From: Helopsaltes ochotensis
Lineage: Eukaryota; Chordata; Aves; Passeriformes; Locustellidae
NCBI GenBank assembly: GCA_013400155.1
Contig: VXBM01000572.1
Span: 187,758 to 251,757 of the forward strand
Direction: 5' to 3'
Length of the DNA stretch: 64,000 nt
The notes under the pieces are model-generated. The model was not told where the DNA came from and did no database searches. It was given only the letters and a program-made list of their open reading frames with translations. The translations under genes and the position numbers were made by a program. Of the stretch, positions 34,576 to 47,100 are shown in pieces (within the stretch, counting starts at the first letter, position 1; each line of letters begins with the position of its first letter).

Positions 34576-37500
34576 TGAAAACAGAAATAATGTAATAAAT
34601 GTCTCCTTACTGAGTGTGTGTGGTTTTAAGAGGTGGTGTGGAAACCAGGAATCATGTCTGTATGAAAATATCACAAACCAGATCTTCTCAAATACCATTT
34701 TCCCTGTTACACAAACCAGAATTTCACCAATTCCTCAGATGCATTGAATTTGGAGAACTGACTTGGCTGAGCAGCCAGTGTGAGGTCAGCTTCACATGTG
34801 AGTCAGTACAGCTGCTCGTTGCTGAACTGTTCTGCTATGTCAGCAGCCCAGGCACGTTCACGTGATTTTTCTCATTACAGCAGATGCTTTTTTTTTTTAA
34901 ATATTCAGGATGGGGAGAATATGGGTGAGTAGGAACCACCTGCTTACCAAAGTCCTTGTCAGTTGGTCAGGCTGCTTTAACGTGTGTCTTTTCCTGAGAT
35001 GAGAAGGGTCTGAGGAAAGAGCTGCTGTTGAGCTCTGCCCTTCTCCTGTGAGCCCAACCTGTCACTCACAGCCGCTCCCTGCCAGAGGCAGTGCCACTGT
35101 CCTGCTTTGGTGTCATTCGTCACACCCGTCTATTCCAGCTGTTGAGCTGCAACTGGAGGAACTTGAGTCTGAGATTTTCCTGCAGGACCTGGCATTGTGT
35201 TTACACATGTATTCCCAGCAAAGGAAAAGATGTCTAAAGAGAGTCATTCCCGTGCTGTCGGTAATGTTAGTCTGAAAAATGGCATCTCTAGCTGAAGTAG
35301 TGACCTAAGCAGAGGACTGGAGACAAGCACGAGTCATCACCACAGCTTGGTGTTTAGCCAAATAGTTTTACTCGGCTGGATAAAAAAGAATTCTTATTCA
35401 AGAACCCATCAGCTAATGAGGGAGTTATAAGAAACACCAGATTATGCATGCAGTCACCTTTTTTTAAAGGTACCTTTTTTGTTCACAGTATTACCAGCAA
35501 TTCCAAAATGCTGCAATTCAGCAGATATTTTCACGAGAGATCAGCTGGCTTTATGGGTTGTTTCCCCTTTCCCAGCCCCTTCTTCCCAGCATCTTTCAGC
35601 TTGCATTTGTTTTCATAACAGTACCATCAGCTACTATTTTTGCAAATTTAAAATACCAAGCCACTTTGTGTACTGTCTTTTTTCCTTTGTATGCCAGAAA
35701 GTCCCCTCCGTAAATTGTTCCCCTATGGGCTTGGCAGTGCTTTAAAATATTGCTGGTGGAAGGCCCTAGTCTCAGATAGATGGTAGTTTCTAACATTTTG
35801 GTGGTTAAATGACTTGTTGCACTTCAAATACTGTAAAATGAAATACTTGAATATATGTTTATACTGCTATTATATTGAACTACTAGCATTGTGACTAATT
35901 TCTCTCCCATATGTGTTTCTTTACAGGTTCAGTGTTGAGCTGATCCTCATTACCTTAAAATATTTGGTAGAAGAAAGAAAAAAATGGAAAAAGGGAATGA
36001 AAGTGTGTGTCACACCTAGTTGATTTGTGTCTTTGGGTGAAAATAAAGGTCAGTGTTGGCAGTAGTTCTCCTCTTAGTGATCTTCAGTTTTCCTAAATGA
36101 GAGCCAAAGAGGAAAAAAACATAACTTCAGTAAAGCCTGTCTTAAGGGACTAACAAGGAAGGGAGCCCACAAAATAGCCTGTAATAATGATGTGTTCTGA
36201 ACCAGAGATGGTACAAATAATATTGCAGTTGTAACTGCTCTCAGTTCTGGAGTTTCCGGCAGCTAGCCAGAGCCTCCAGATGAAGTCCAGCTGCAAGAAT
36301 TTCTGTGCAAGTATCACACCTGGCACCCACAACATGCAGAACTGGAGCCCCATAGATGCCCTGTTATGGAAGGGGTTCATCATTTTTCCTTGAGATACCC
36401 CAAAGTGAAAAATCTGCATAATTGATGTATGTTTTACAGTTTCCTTTGCTCTAAATGTGTTTGATGTGCAATTATTGGGGGAAGGGAGCAATTGTGAGCA
36501 AAGTCCATTCTGTATTTCTGCATTTTGTTTGCATGTGTTCATTAAGCAGTGCTTTCCCTCTGCTGTGACTCACACTTTCTCCAGGCATTGCTACTTGTGT
36601 AAGGCAATATGAAGCCATAGAAGCTAAATTTAATATCAGTTTCCACTAGTCCTCTCCAGCAGTGCAAAAGCTGAATGGGAAACGAGGCACTGCAGAATCA
36701 ACAGCTTGGTTGTTTCCCATGTGGAGGCAGCCTTCATATGGAAAAACTGAGCAAGGCCTGGAAAAAACTGTGAGTTGTGAGGGTTGCTGAAGGGCAGGCC
36801 TGAAGCCCTGGGTGTATTTCTTCAGTGTAGCTTATTTTTTTCTAATTATTTTGTTTGTCTTTGTTCCTGCTAGACAGCAATATTGTATTAAGTCAGCTCA
36901 GTTTATTCAATGTTCTTACGAAAAAGGTCTTAAATGGTGTTCTAGAGGAGTTGCCACAAGTATTGCTTGGTCCTGCCCAGTCCTGAAAACTGCAGCAGAG
37001 AAGTTTTAACCTAGAGAAGTAACGAATCCACTGTGGTCTCTGTGGCCTGGTTTCATCACAAGTAGCAATTAAGCAACAAGCATAACAATGGCCAGGGCAA
37101 GTTAATGAGTTTTCAGAAAAACAGATAAAACTGAAAAAAGGATGTAGAAGGAGGCATACAAACCTCACCATGCCCAACCCTGGCACTCTGTTGGTTCTTT
37201 TTCCAGTTAGAGCAGTAGATTGGAGATAACACCCTTTGCCATGACTCTCATATTCACCTACCATTAAGGTACAACCTCAGTGCTTGTACCACATGGCTGA
37301 GTGAAACAGTTCAGACACATGATCACATCAGTACTGGTAATGTGTAATCTTCCCTGGGAAGATCACTGTTTTAGGATTCTTTCTACCACTTGATCACTTT
37401 CTTCTCTCTTTCCAGAAAGCTTTTTTCTTCTTTTTGACAGCTTTCTGGTCAAACCCAAGGGCATACTCATTCTGCTCATCATTTATTCTACTAGACAGAA

Positions 37501-40500
37501 AATAGTTGCAAAACCCATTAATAGCTGAACACATCTGTGTGCAGTGCACCCTTTTGGCAATAACAACTTTATTGGGTTTTGTGAGGCCTGAGGGGGATGG
37601 ATTATGGCCTAGTTAATATGGCTTGCCAGGGGCTTGAAAGGATGCATGAACCATCTTTTGGGGGATGCATCTTCTCCTATCTGTCCTAAGGACCCCTAAG
37701 AAGCTTTTGACTTCTATTAACAACAAACAGTTCACTCTCTTTGATTTCTACAATGCACCCCTCACCTCCCCACACAATTTTTGTTGTGTCTAACCAGAAC
37801 TAGAACTTATTTACTTGTCATCATTGTATGTTATGCCAGAGTTCATCTAAGCTCATCAGAGCTTTTGTTTGCAGTTTGTAGTAGTGATAATCTCTCTCTG
37901 CCTCAAACCATTAAATGTTACTTGTATTACCCTCCCAGCAGTCATGGACAATACCCCCTTACGTGTGACAGCACCCAAAGAAGATGAAAGATGGTTTCTG
38001 CTGTAAAGAACTTTTAATCTAAATAAAAGGCAAGAGACAAGGACACAGTGAGACAATGTCAGCAAATAAAGAGCTGCTTTCCTCCTCCTTTCATGAGTGT
38101 GTTTAGGGAAGAGCATATCTTATGACTATCCAACAAGAACCTCAAGGTACGAGTACTTCAAAATGTCTGGAAGAATCCACTTAATGATTCAGGAGCCACC
38201 CCATCGTTTGAGGAATGCTGCCTGTGGGCCTTGGCCTCTCTTTCTTTGAGGAGAAAACTACTCTCCTACTTTTTTCCAAAGGCAGCTGCTTTCCAGTATA
38301 TTTTAATAAAGCCATGTGAACTTCATTATTCCTGGCCAGTGTGTGTGGGTAGTGCCTACCAAGACAGGGCCCTAGTTACCGACTGAGGTTTCTTGTTTCT
38401 GCTGTGTGTGGTTGATGGTCTCTGAAGCCTTTGTGGTGTGTCTGTGTGCTGCCATAAGAGCGGCTGGACTGTGGCTAGGACCCACGGAGGCTATTACAAT
38501 ACAAATAACAACATCAGTAATTAGAGAAACATTGGAGGAGGATGCTTCTGAATTAATTTTGCCTCAGAGTAGACAGGGAAATGGGGAGAAGAAGGGCTTC
38601 AGATAAATTCTGTCTTCCCTGCTGCATTTTCCTTTCCTGGCCAGAAGATTTAGGCAATAGGACAGCGTGGAAAAACTCTGCCTCTCGCTGGAGTTGTGTT
38701 CACAACCTGGGCTGCCTCTGGGCTCCCCCTGACTGCAAGATGAAGCACAATGGCCTTCCCCTGTTCGCCTGCCCCTGCTCACGCAGGGTGAAGCTGGGTC
38801 ACAGCCCCTCACCGCTGCTGTAATGAGGCACGCTCGTGTGAGCAGCCACAATGGCTTTGCTGATGCACAGGAACTTGCTTGGAGGCCACAATTTACTGGA
38901 GCCCACTTTTATTGGTCCAGTGTTCATGTGCCGAGCTGGTAGCTGGCAGTGGAGTAAGACCTTGGCTGCCTCTAGGAAGAGATTCATCTACAGCTTCTTT
39001 TTATTCCTGAAGCCGCCTACACAGAGCAGCTGCAGCAATGCAGGCTCTTGTAGGGCTTGTATATCTGAGCCCCCTCAAAGCTGCCTCTTCCAGGGATGCT
39101 TTCTCCTCTGTGAAGCCAAGGCTAACAGCATCAAGGCAAATCATGCCATGAAAACTTGGGCAAACAGCTTTACTTAAGTACAGTGAGAACTTGTTTTCTG
39201 GCAGCTATAATGATGACTTGGATCTTGGATCTTAGGGGAGATATTGAGCAAATCTCCAGTGCTGACAAGGCAGAGGGATTTCTTAAAGTTGCATTTTTTC
39301 ATTTCTGTAATTGATATATGAGCAGCTTTGTAAATGTCTTGAGGGGAGGCACGGGCAGGGGAGAGCCAGGCAAAAAAGAAATGAAGAAGAGAGGCAATAC
39401 TTTGCCCATGACTTACAGCTGAAACCACACAGTCAGCTGCTAGGCCCCCTGTGTGGCACTAGGGAATCATGGCTCTCCTATCACTGATTTACCAGACAAA
39501 GGCATTCTCTGCATTGCAACACAGAGCCTTTTGCAGATCACGTTGATATCCTTAGAAGAATCGATGGTCAAAACCCCCAGCCCTGGAGGACTCTGCAATC
39601 CAAGCTGGCAGCCAACCAGCTGCTGTGGGATTTGCCCCTGGGAATGTCTTGCTTTTTGTGTTTTCCTTTGAGCTGTGGCCACATTTGACTTTGATTACTC
39701 CTATTTCTTTTTTTGGATTTTCTTCTTTATGATTTGTGCTTATTTGTCTTTGGATTTTTGTGCCTTGTTCATCAGACCAGTGTGTTGCAGTGTGACCTGC
39801 AGTCCTGGAGTAGCGGGAAAGTGAATATGTGTGTCCAGTGTATGTGAGGAGCATTACAGGTGCTGAAACTATTCAGACACTTGTGCCAACCTCTACAGTC
39901 TGACCCACGTGTGCTTTGCCTACCCTGGTCTGCAGCAAGGAGGAAGCCAGATGGTTTTAATGTGCATATACAAGTAATTGTCCTCACCCACCTTCATACT
40001 TTTAACAGAAAGACTGAAGCTTTCAAGCAAACTCCTGGTTCTCTCAAGACTTAGTTGCTGAAGAGCCCTCTGTGCTGGAGGGCTTGTTTGCCAAACAGCA
40101 AGTTTACAAGCAAAAGAAACATCAATCTGCATTTATTTTTCTGATCAAATCCAACTACCAAAGTTGAGTTTCTACCCTGGCATTTATGCCAGGTCATGCT
40201 ACATTCAGTCACAGCTCTGCTGGTATGGAAGAGTATTTTAAGCACATAAAAAGAAAAAAAACCCTAACAAAAGCAAACCATGTGTTTTACATGCCTACTA
40301 GAAGGAAACCTTTAAAATCATCTATACAGCACTGCTTTGGCCTCAAAAGGTGTGCTGGTATAGACAAGTTCATTAGTCCGTTTTGCAGGCTAAGAAAGTA
40401 CAAGGATGACTTTTCAGCTCACCACCTCCAAACCTGTGTGGTGATTAGATGGGACAAAATGGACCTTCCTGGATGGACGGCCTGGAGAAAAGAAACAGCA

Positions 40501-40718
40501 CAGAAGTACCCTTAAAACACAGCACACTGTGCACAGGAGTACCACTAGGCAGGGCAGGCAGTCGGGGCATGTAGAGCTCTCAATGAGCAGCCAGTTGCCT
40601 GAGTCTTGACATCCTGAAGGAGGTCTAGGATCAGCCTTCGCTTTTTTGTGTCCCCGTTTCCCATAGCACAGTGTAGGAAAGCCTGAGAAAGCCTGTCATG
40701 GAAAGCCTGAAAAAACTT
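34576..40718. other. Intergenic, ZHX1 to C8orf76
   Basis: About 6 kb of moderate GC. Scattered AATAAA (for example near 36045 and 38023) and short open frames on both strands show no splice-framed coding pattern. No clear repeat was recognised. Confidence 0.5.
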
Positions 40719-40815
40719 CACAGAATCACTGAATTTTTAGGGTCGGAAGGGACCTCTGGAGATCATCTAGTCCAACCCTCTGCCAAGGCAGGGTCACCTA
40801 GAGCAGGTTACACAT
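40719..40815 (-). mobile_element. CR1 LINE 3'-end fragment next to C8orf76 promoter
   Basis: CACAGAATCACTGAATTTTT is followed by GGTCGGAAGGGACCTCTGG and TAGTCCAACCC. This is the reverse complement of the last ~100 bp of CR1. It is well preserved, so fairly young, and ends about 130 bp before the CpG island. Confidence 0.9.
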
Positions 40816-41031
40816 CTTCTGCTTTGAAACAAAACTGAAACCAAATGGAAAAGTTACCAAAACATTCCCACTCACTGTATGCACAGTCACCAGGACGAGA
40901 CGCTAACAGAGCACCTCCACAATTACGCAGTTAATTTATCAAGGCGCGGGGCTCCCGTTCAGCTCTTCGCTGGAAGCACTTCCCGTTCGGTGAGCGGTAA
41001 CCGAACTCCTCCCCCCGCGGGCGTGGGGTCG

Positions 41032-41058
41032 GCGGCGGCGGCGGCGGCGGCGGCGGCG
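41032..41058 (+). repeat. (GCG)9 directly before C8orf76 ATG
   Basis: Nine GCG units end at the base before the ATG. The tract is probably 5' UTR. It is in frame and would read as nine alanines if translation began upstream. Confidence 0.95.
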
Positions 41059-41172
41059 ATGGAGCCGGCGCTGGGCCCGGAGTTCGAGGATTCCCTGTTC
41101 GCGCCGAGCCGGGAGCGGCGGGAGGGCGGCGGGGACGGGGCTCCGTGCGGCGCCAGGCACTGCGAGCCCGGC
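41059..41172 (+). CDS. C8orf76: C8orf76 exon 1 (coding part)
   Basis: 38 codons from the ATG after the GCG tract to GGC|GTGAGG, phase 0. The sequence MEPALGPEFEDSLFAPS and the end HCEPG line up with the family N-terminus. An upstream in-frame ATG at 40879 also exists but lies outside the CpG-rich core. Confidence 0.85.
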
Positions 41173-44100
41173 GTGAGGAGCCGGGGCGGCGGGAGGGCGC
41201 GCCGTGACGGCTGTGTGTGTGCTCTGTGTGCCCTGGGTGTGCCGTTCCCGCGGTGGTCCCGCGGCCCGTGACGGCTCCGGGTGTGCTCTGTGTGTGCTGT
41301 GTGTGCGCTCTGGGTGTGCTCTGTGTGCCCGCAGTGGTCCCGCGGCCCGTGACGGCTCCGGGTGTGCTCTGTGTGCCCGCAGTGGTTCCACAGCGCGGCT
41401 GACGGCGGGGAAGGCGCCCGCGGGATCACGAGCAGCAAGTTCCGGGCGGACTGGGCATTCCGGCAGCGGGACTTCGAGGTATTTCCAGGGCGCTCTCACG
41501 GGCCGGGGAAATGGGGAGACACAGGCTGCGGCGGTCCTGCAGTCCCTGATGTGCTGCGCCAGGGTGAATGTACACTATGGACCGCGGCCTGCGGGTCTGG
41601 CGGCCGTGCCGCGGTTAATCCCGCTTCTGGTTCGTGCTGAATGCGCGGCAGCCCCGGGCAGGGCCGGGCTGCGGCCGGGACGCGGAGGAGATCTGTGTTC
41701 TCCCGGCTCCATCCGGGAGTCAGCCTGGAGCAAACTGGGCAGGATCGCGGCGCTGCCCCGGAACTGATCCCCGGCAGGCGGGCGCATCGCGGCAGTTCAG
41801 CCGCGGGCAGAGCGGGTGTCGGTGGCCGCCGAAGTCGTGGTCAGAGTTTGGCGTGTGCCTTTCTCAGCGCCCGGGGATGATGCCGTGTCGCACAAAGGCT
41901 GTCAGATCGCTGGCACCACGTGGCTGCGGGTTACCTTTCTCAGAGCTCCCCCCGCTGTCAGATGAATGCTGTAGTGGCCGTCCGGCTCCTGCCGGTCGCG
42001 GAGCTGCCTCTGCGTGACTTGTGCCGGGTCTCTGCCGCCTCCGCTCGCTGCGGAAGGCCGCCTGCACCTCTGCCGTGCGTGAATGTTCTGCCCGCGGTGC
42101 TCCCAGACCTCTCCTCACCGTGTACGTCCTAGGCCGCATTCCTCATCAGCAATGCTCTTCTGCCTTTTGAAGCCTTAGTTGCAGGATCTGGTCTTAGGTT
42201 GCCTCGTTTCCTTGTTGAAATCAGCATCTCCAGGCCTTGTTTCAGGAGTAGCTGCTTCTTCCAGCCTATGGTTTGCATAACAGGCTCCTTGATTTCAAAG
42301 CCCTCCAGCTGACTTCTGACTCCAGCTTTGCCTTGCCTACTGGATTGTAGATCTTTTTGTACCTCAGTTGGCACTGATCCTAATATTATTTCAGCACCAC
42401 TGCAACCCTGTGTATACCTGACAGATATTTTCTAGTCTCAGCTGAGATGCCATGAAGGGATTCATGAAAGGGTGCTGATAGCAGAGCTGCCTCAGGCTGT
42501 GGTCAGACCTAGCTGCTGACCCCCAGGAAAAGCAGATTTCTACTTGCTGTGGTTCCCAATCAGGAGAAAAAAAACCTCCTCAGATCTGCTAAATAAAACT
42601 GACTGTTGCTTCCTAACTCTTTTCTGTTGCAGTGATTCATATTAGAAATGTTTTCAGTTTTATTGCTAACCTAGCTCACTGGTGGAACAAGAATCAGAGC
42701 TTGATTGCACATAAAATTACCGATTTGGAAGCACTGACCTTAGAAAGCACTTAGAAAGGGGCATGGAAATATGTAAATAGGGGTAGTAATCTCTCATTGT
42801 CAGTTTTTTACTTCAGGATAGGCCACTTGATTGGAAATGTCAAGGACAACACTGATCTAAGTTGTGCCGGTTTTCAGGATATAGGTGACTGTGGAATCTG
42901 CTTGGGATTCATAATGCCTGAACCTTGCCAGGGTATATCTCTTTATCACATTACAAGGCAAACAGGGTTGTCCTCAACCCTCTGATCCATTTTCACCAGT
43001 GGCTGCTGCATGCACTGGGCAGAGAGGAGCTCCCTCTTTTGCTTAAGAATGAATGTGAGCTCAGCATCAGGAAAGAAAAATATTTCAGCCGTTTTGCTAG
43101 GAAGTATTTAGGGTGTGTCTTCTAGAAGCTCTTTCTGTTAGAACCATTAATGGTTGCAAGGAGTAATTAAATACTCATTTTGAGAGATGGGAGAATGAGC
43201 ACTGCTCTTCAGTCTTCTCTCTGAGTGCTTTCACAAAGGGAGAGAAATCAAGATTCCGGACTTAGCTTCACTGAATACTTAATTTAATGTATTTAAATGT
43301 TAATTGGAGTCCTGGTGAGTGCCCTGAGCATTAAGCTGCAAAAGTATTGCTCATTCTTGCCTTTTTCCTTAGCCCAATTAATATTTATTTCAAGTACATT
43401 AAAACCAGCCTACAGGAACAATGGAGATTCACATTCCTTGTGGTGTTCTCTGACTTACTGATTATTTGAGGTTCAAACCTTCCCATGGAGAATGTAATGG
43501 TTTTGAAACAAGGTCCCACAGATTTAGGATAGGCACTCAGATCATTGAGCTGCAGGGAAAGCTGCCTTGTGTCACATATTACCCAGGTCAGTAGATGATC
43601 CCTTCTGGATCAGCATGGTGGGAGAGAGGTGGACAGATGTGTGGTGAATCTTGCTTGCCTAAACATGAGTTAGAACTGAGGCTGCTCGTCACCATCTAGA
43701 CTTGGCTGTGTAGTAGTGGGGCCTTGTCTCTTGCTCACACAGGTAGCAGCTGAGTCTGGAGAAATGCAAATGTGGACTTCAGGTTCTGAATTCCCTTTGT
43801 GACTGTAGTTGTGAAGAAAATGTGCTGTCAGGCTTGCTTTTAAATGCAAATCTCTCCCTGTTTTGTTGGCTTTTCTTCCTGTCGACACTCCTAGAAAGCC
43901 CTGTGTGAATACTCAGAGTGCCTGCTACTCTTACCTGCCAGCAACATTGCAATGAGACGGGATGTCCAGGAGGGCCAGGCTCGGTGTTTATCTCGCCTAG
44001 GAAGGCACGAGGAAGCTCTGGATATTGCAGAAAAAATGGTAAATAATGCAGTCTTTCTTTTAGGCTTTGAACATGAAAACATTGCCAGTAGTTCTTTTAT

Positions 44101-47100
44101 ACGGACCATTTTCTGGAAAAATAATTTTCATGTGTATAATCCTTCAGGATGTTCAGTGCTCAGAGTATTTGGTAAACAGAGGGTAACTGTCACTGCAGAT
44201 ATAATCACTCTTTAGAAACTGGAACACCCTGTACCACAATGAGCTCCCTGTGCAGGGAAACTGGTAGTCCTGGAAGGGACTAAATATCATGCTCTGCCAG
44301 GCAGAATTAATGCAATGTAATAGGAATTATAAGAAAGGGAATAAATGAGTGCTTACATCTTTCCACTATACAAGTGACAGTTCAAAACTCCCTTTTATTT
44401 CCATATACTTGCTGCCAAACTGCCACCAAGAAGAGTATCTAGCCACAAATAGAGTTTTTTCCCGTAAAGGAAAATGTCCGGAGACTCTGAAGTCTGTTAG
44501 AATATTATTGATGCTTTTTATTTTATATAAAAGGTATTTATGCTGCAAAGAAAGGCAGCTGTAGAACACTGAAGACAAATAAACAAATGACAGCATTTAG
44601 GACCCTGTTGCCTCTCAGAGTGGGACAAGGCAGCTAGAGGGAATGCTGTCAGCTTGATTGTGCAAGATCTGTATCGCATTGTAGCATTTTAAATTAAGAG
44701 CAGCATTTTGTACAGTTTAAAAATTACCTTGTGATATTGGTATGTCATTATTTAGGGAGACATTTTCTTAGGCTCTGAAGAATGATTCTGTTCGACTCCT
44801 GTTTTTAATCTATCATCTTTTGTTTCTAGAGAAACAACGCTACTAATACAGATCACTTAACGACAGTTCTCAACCTGCAGTTTTCCATTTACCACGGTCT
44901 GGCAAATGTAGAAAAAAAGATGATGTGTCTGCAGCAACTGATCTGCTTACATCCTTTCAATCCCTGGTTCTGGAAGTTACTTGCTGAAGCTTATATGAGC
45001 CTTTTACAGAATTTGTCTCCATTGGTTATTCCAGAAGCAAACCTAAATCAGTCTGAAGAGGTTTGTGTAAGTAATAGCAGTTTCAAAACATTGACTGGTG
45101 GAGAGATTAATTTGCAGCCTTGCAGATCAGATGGTCAGAAAGAAGGCCCTTGGTTCAACCTTGCTGCAGAAACAAAGGGGGAGAATGCAGTGACTTGTCC
45201 CAGCAGCCAAGTGGTGAAAGAATTCCTCTGCCCTTCAGGAGAACTGGAATGGATGGACAAAGAGAAATGTGCAGACTCCAAGCCCTGGAACCAGAACATG
45301 TTAAAGAAAGTTGGGATAAAAGCATGTGCCTCATTTATTAGAGCAAGGTAACTCTGTGTATTCTTAGAACAATGTTAAATTTTCACAGTCAAGAACAATG
45401 TAAAGCATATTTTTCTCAGTTGTTGTTTTCAGTTTGCATTTTCAATTTAAATGTTTGTTTCAGAGTTAGCAACACTAACTTAGAAGAAGCCTACTGTTGC
45501 TTCAGCTCTAAAAAGCAAAATCTACTTAGTGTGGTGGCTGTGAAGAATCTGAATCTTGAGTGGAAAGAGTAAACCAGTGTCACTCACAGTTGAGAAGCGT
45601 TTTTAAATGAGCTTATAATGTGAATATTTTCAAGTAATTATATACAAAAGGGTCTGTTCTTCAGCAAATGCTCCTGCTAGACCATTGCTGCTCCCTGGTC
45701 TGGTATTAAAGATGCAGTAGCAGCAGTGCCCCAAAGGGAAGACATAGCCAGCCTTCCTTCTGTGAGTGCCACCTGTCTTATTTGCTTGAAGCCTCATGCT
45801 TGAATGAAAATGTATTTTATAATAATACCCCAATCTGCATAATGGAAGAGGCTGGAAAATGAACTCCGTGACAACTGATTGACAGGGCTGCATTAAAATA
45901 TTCTTTCCTTTTCTTTTCCCTCTTCCTAAAACTCTTGCATACAGCAAAAGTCCCCAAAACATAATCTTTCAAAGAGGTAATTAGGAACTGTTTTTTTTTA
46001 AATAATCTTGGACGGTTTTTCCCCCTTTTGCCTCTCAGTGATGTATCAGTTAATGAATGTTTTTAAAGGTATCTATGAATGTCCAGAAATGGTTACAGAG
46101 AACACTTTATAACTGCCCTGCTGGGGCCAGATTTAAGAAATGAAAAAAGCCCGAATAGTAGTTTTTAACTGTACTCAGACTAAGAGATGAAGACTTTAAT
46201 TGCTACTCGAAAGAAGTTCATTGATTTACTACTGATAGTGAATATTGAAGGTACATTTATATTAATAATTTGTGTTGCTTGTTTCAGTGTGTATGGTTCA
46301 GAACTGAGACAGCTATAACTGGTGGCATTTCCTTGCTTGGCTGCAGTTTCACAGAGTGTTACTGGGGTTTATATTTGCAGATACACTTGTCCAGGATAAG
46401 CTTCTCCCCTGCCCAAGGCTTATGCAGGTTGTCTAATATTTTCAGGTCTGTTGGATTTTAAGTGGGATGTAGATGTTGTATAAATGTATGTGCAGGATAA
46501 GTTGTACCTGGAAAAGGGATGTTAGTATTGCTTTTTGTAGGAAATAAACATCTCTGTTAATGCATCATGAATAATTGACTCTCATAGTTTTGAAAAAAAA
46601 ATTGAGTATTTTTTTGTTTAATTTTCATTGAAATTTCATTCTTTTTTATACTATGTTGATGCAAATTTTGAAACCAAAATACTTTGTAAATTAAAAATAC
46701 TTTCCATTTTTACTGGGAACCAGAAAACCATCTGTAAATTCAATGAAGTTTTAACTGAGAAACTCAGATTTGCAAATTTTGATGCTTATAGTGTTCAAAT
46801 GAAATTTTTCATCTTAGATCTTGAGTCTTTTCCTTAAAAATGCACACCATTATTATAACATCAGCTTCACTTAACCAGTAAATGGAATAAAAAAGTGTCA
46901 TTTTCCTTTTTGCATAAAGCTTGAATTAAACACATTTTCAGTAACAACACTGCTAAGTTCTAATGGTCCCTTGGTTAAATATTGTAGAATGATAAGAGTT
47001 CCAGGTTGGAAGGGACCTCAAGGGTCATCCTTTCCTGGCACAAGCATGATCTAGGCAAGATGGCCCAGCAGCCAGTCTAGCCAAATCTTAAAAATGTCCA

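Larger units (their letters stand above)
40945..42130 (+). promoter_or_regulatory. C8orf76: CpG island, C8orf76 promoter
   Basis: Dense CpG from about 40945 to 42130 covers the first two exons of C8orf76. No TATA box is visible. A GCG repeat abuts the start codon. The long open frames on both strands here are a result of high GC. Confidence 0.8.

Noticed and set aside
40939..41499. Long minus-strand frames (159-186 codons) across C8orf76 exons 1 and 2
   Set aside because: They are shadows of GC-rich coding and tandem repeat; the product is a repetitive RAHPEPSRAAG-type sequence from the minisatellite.
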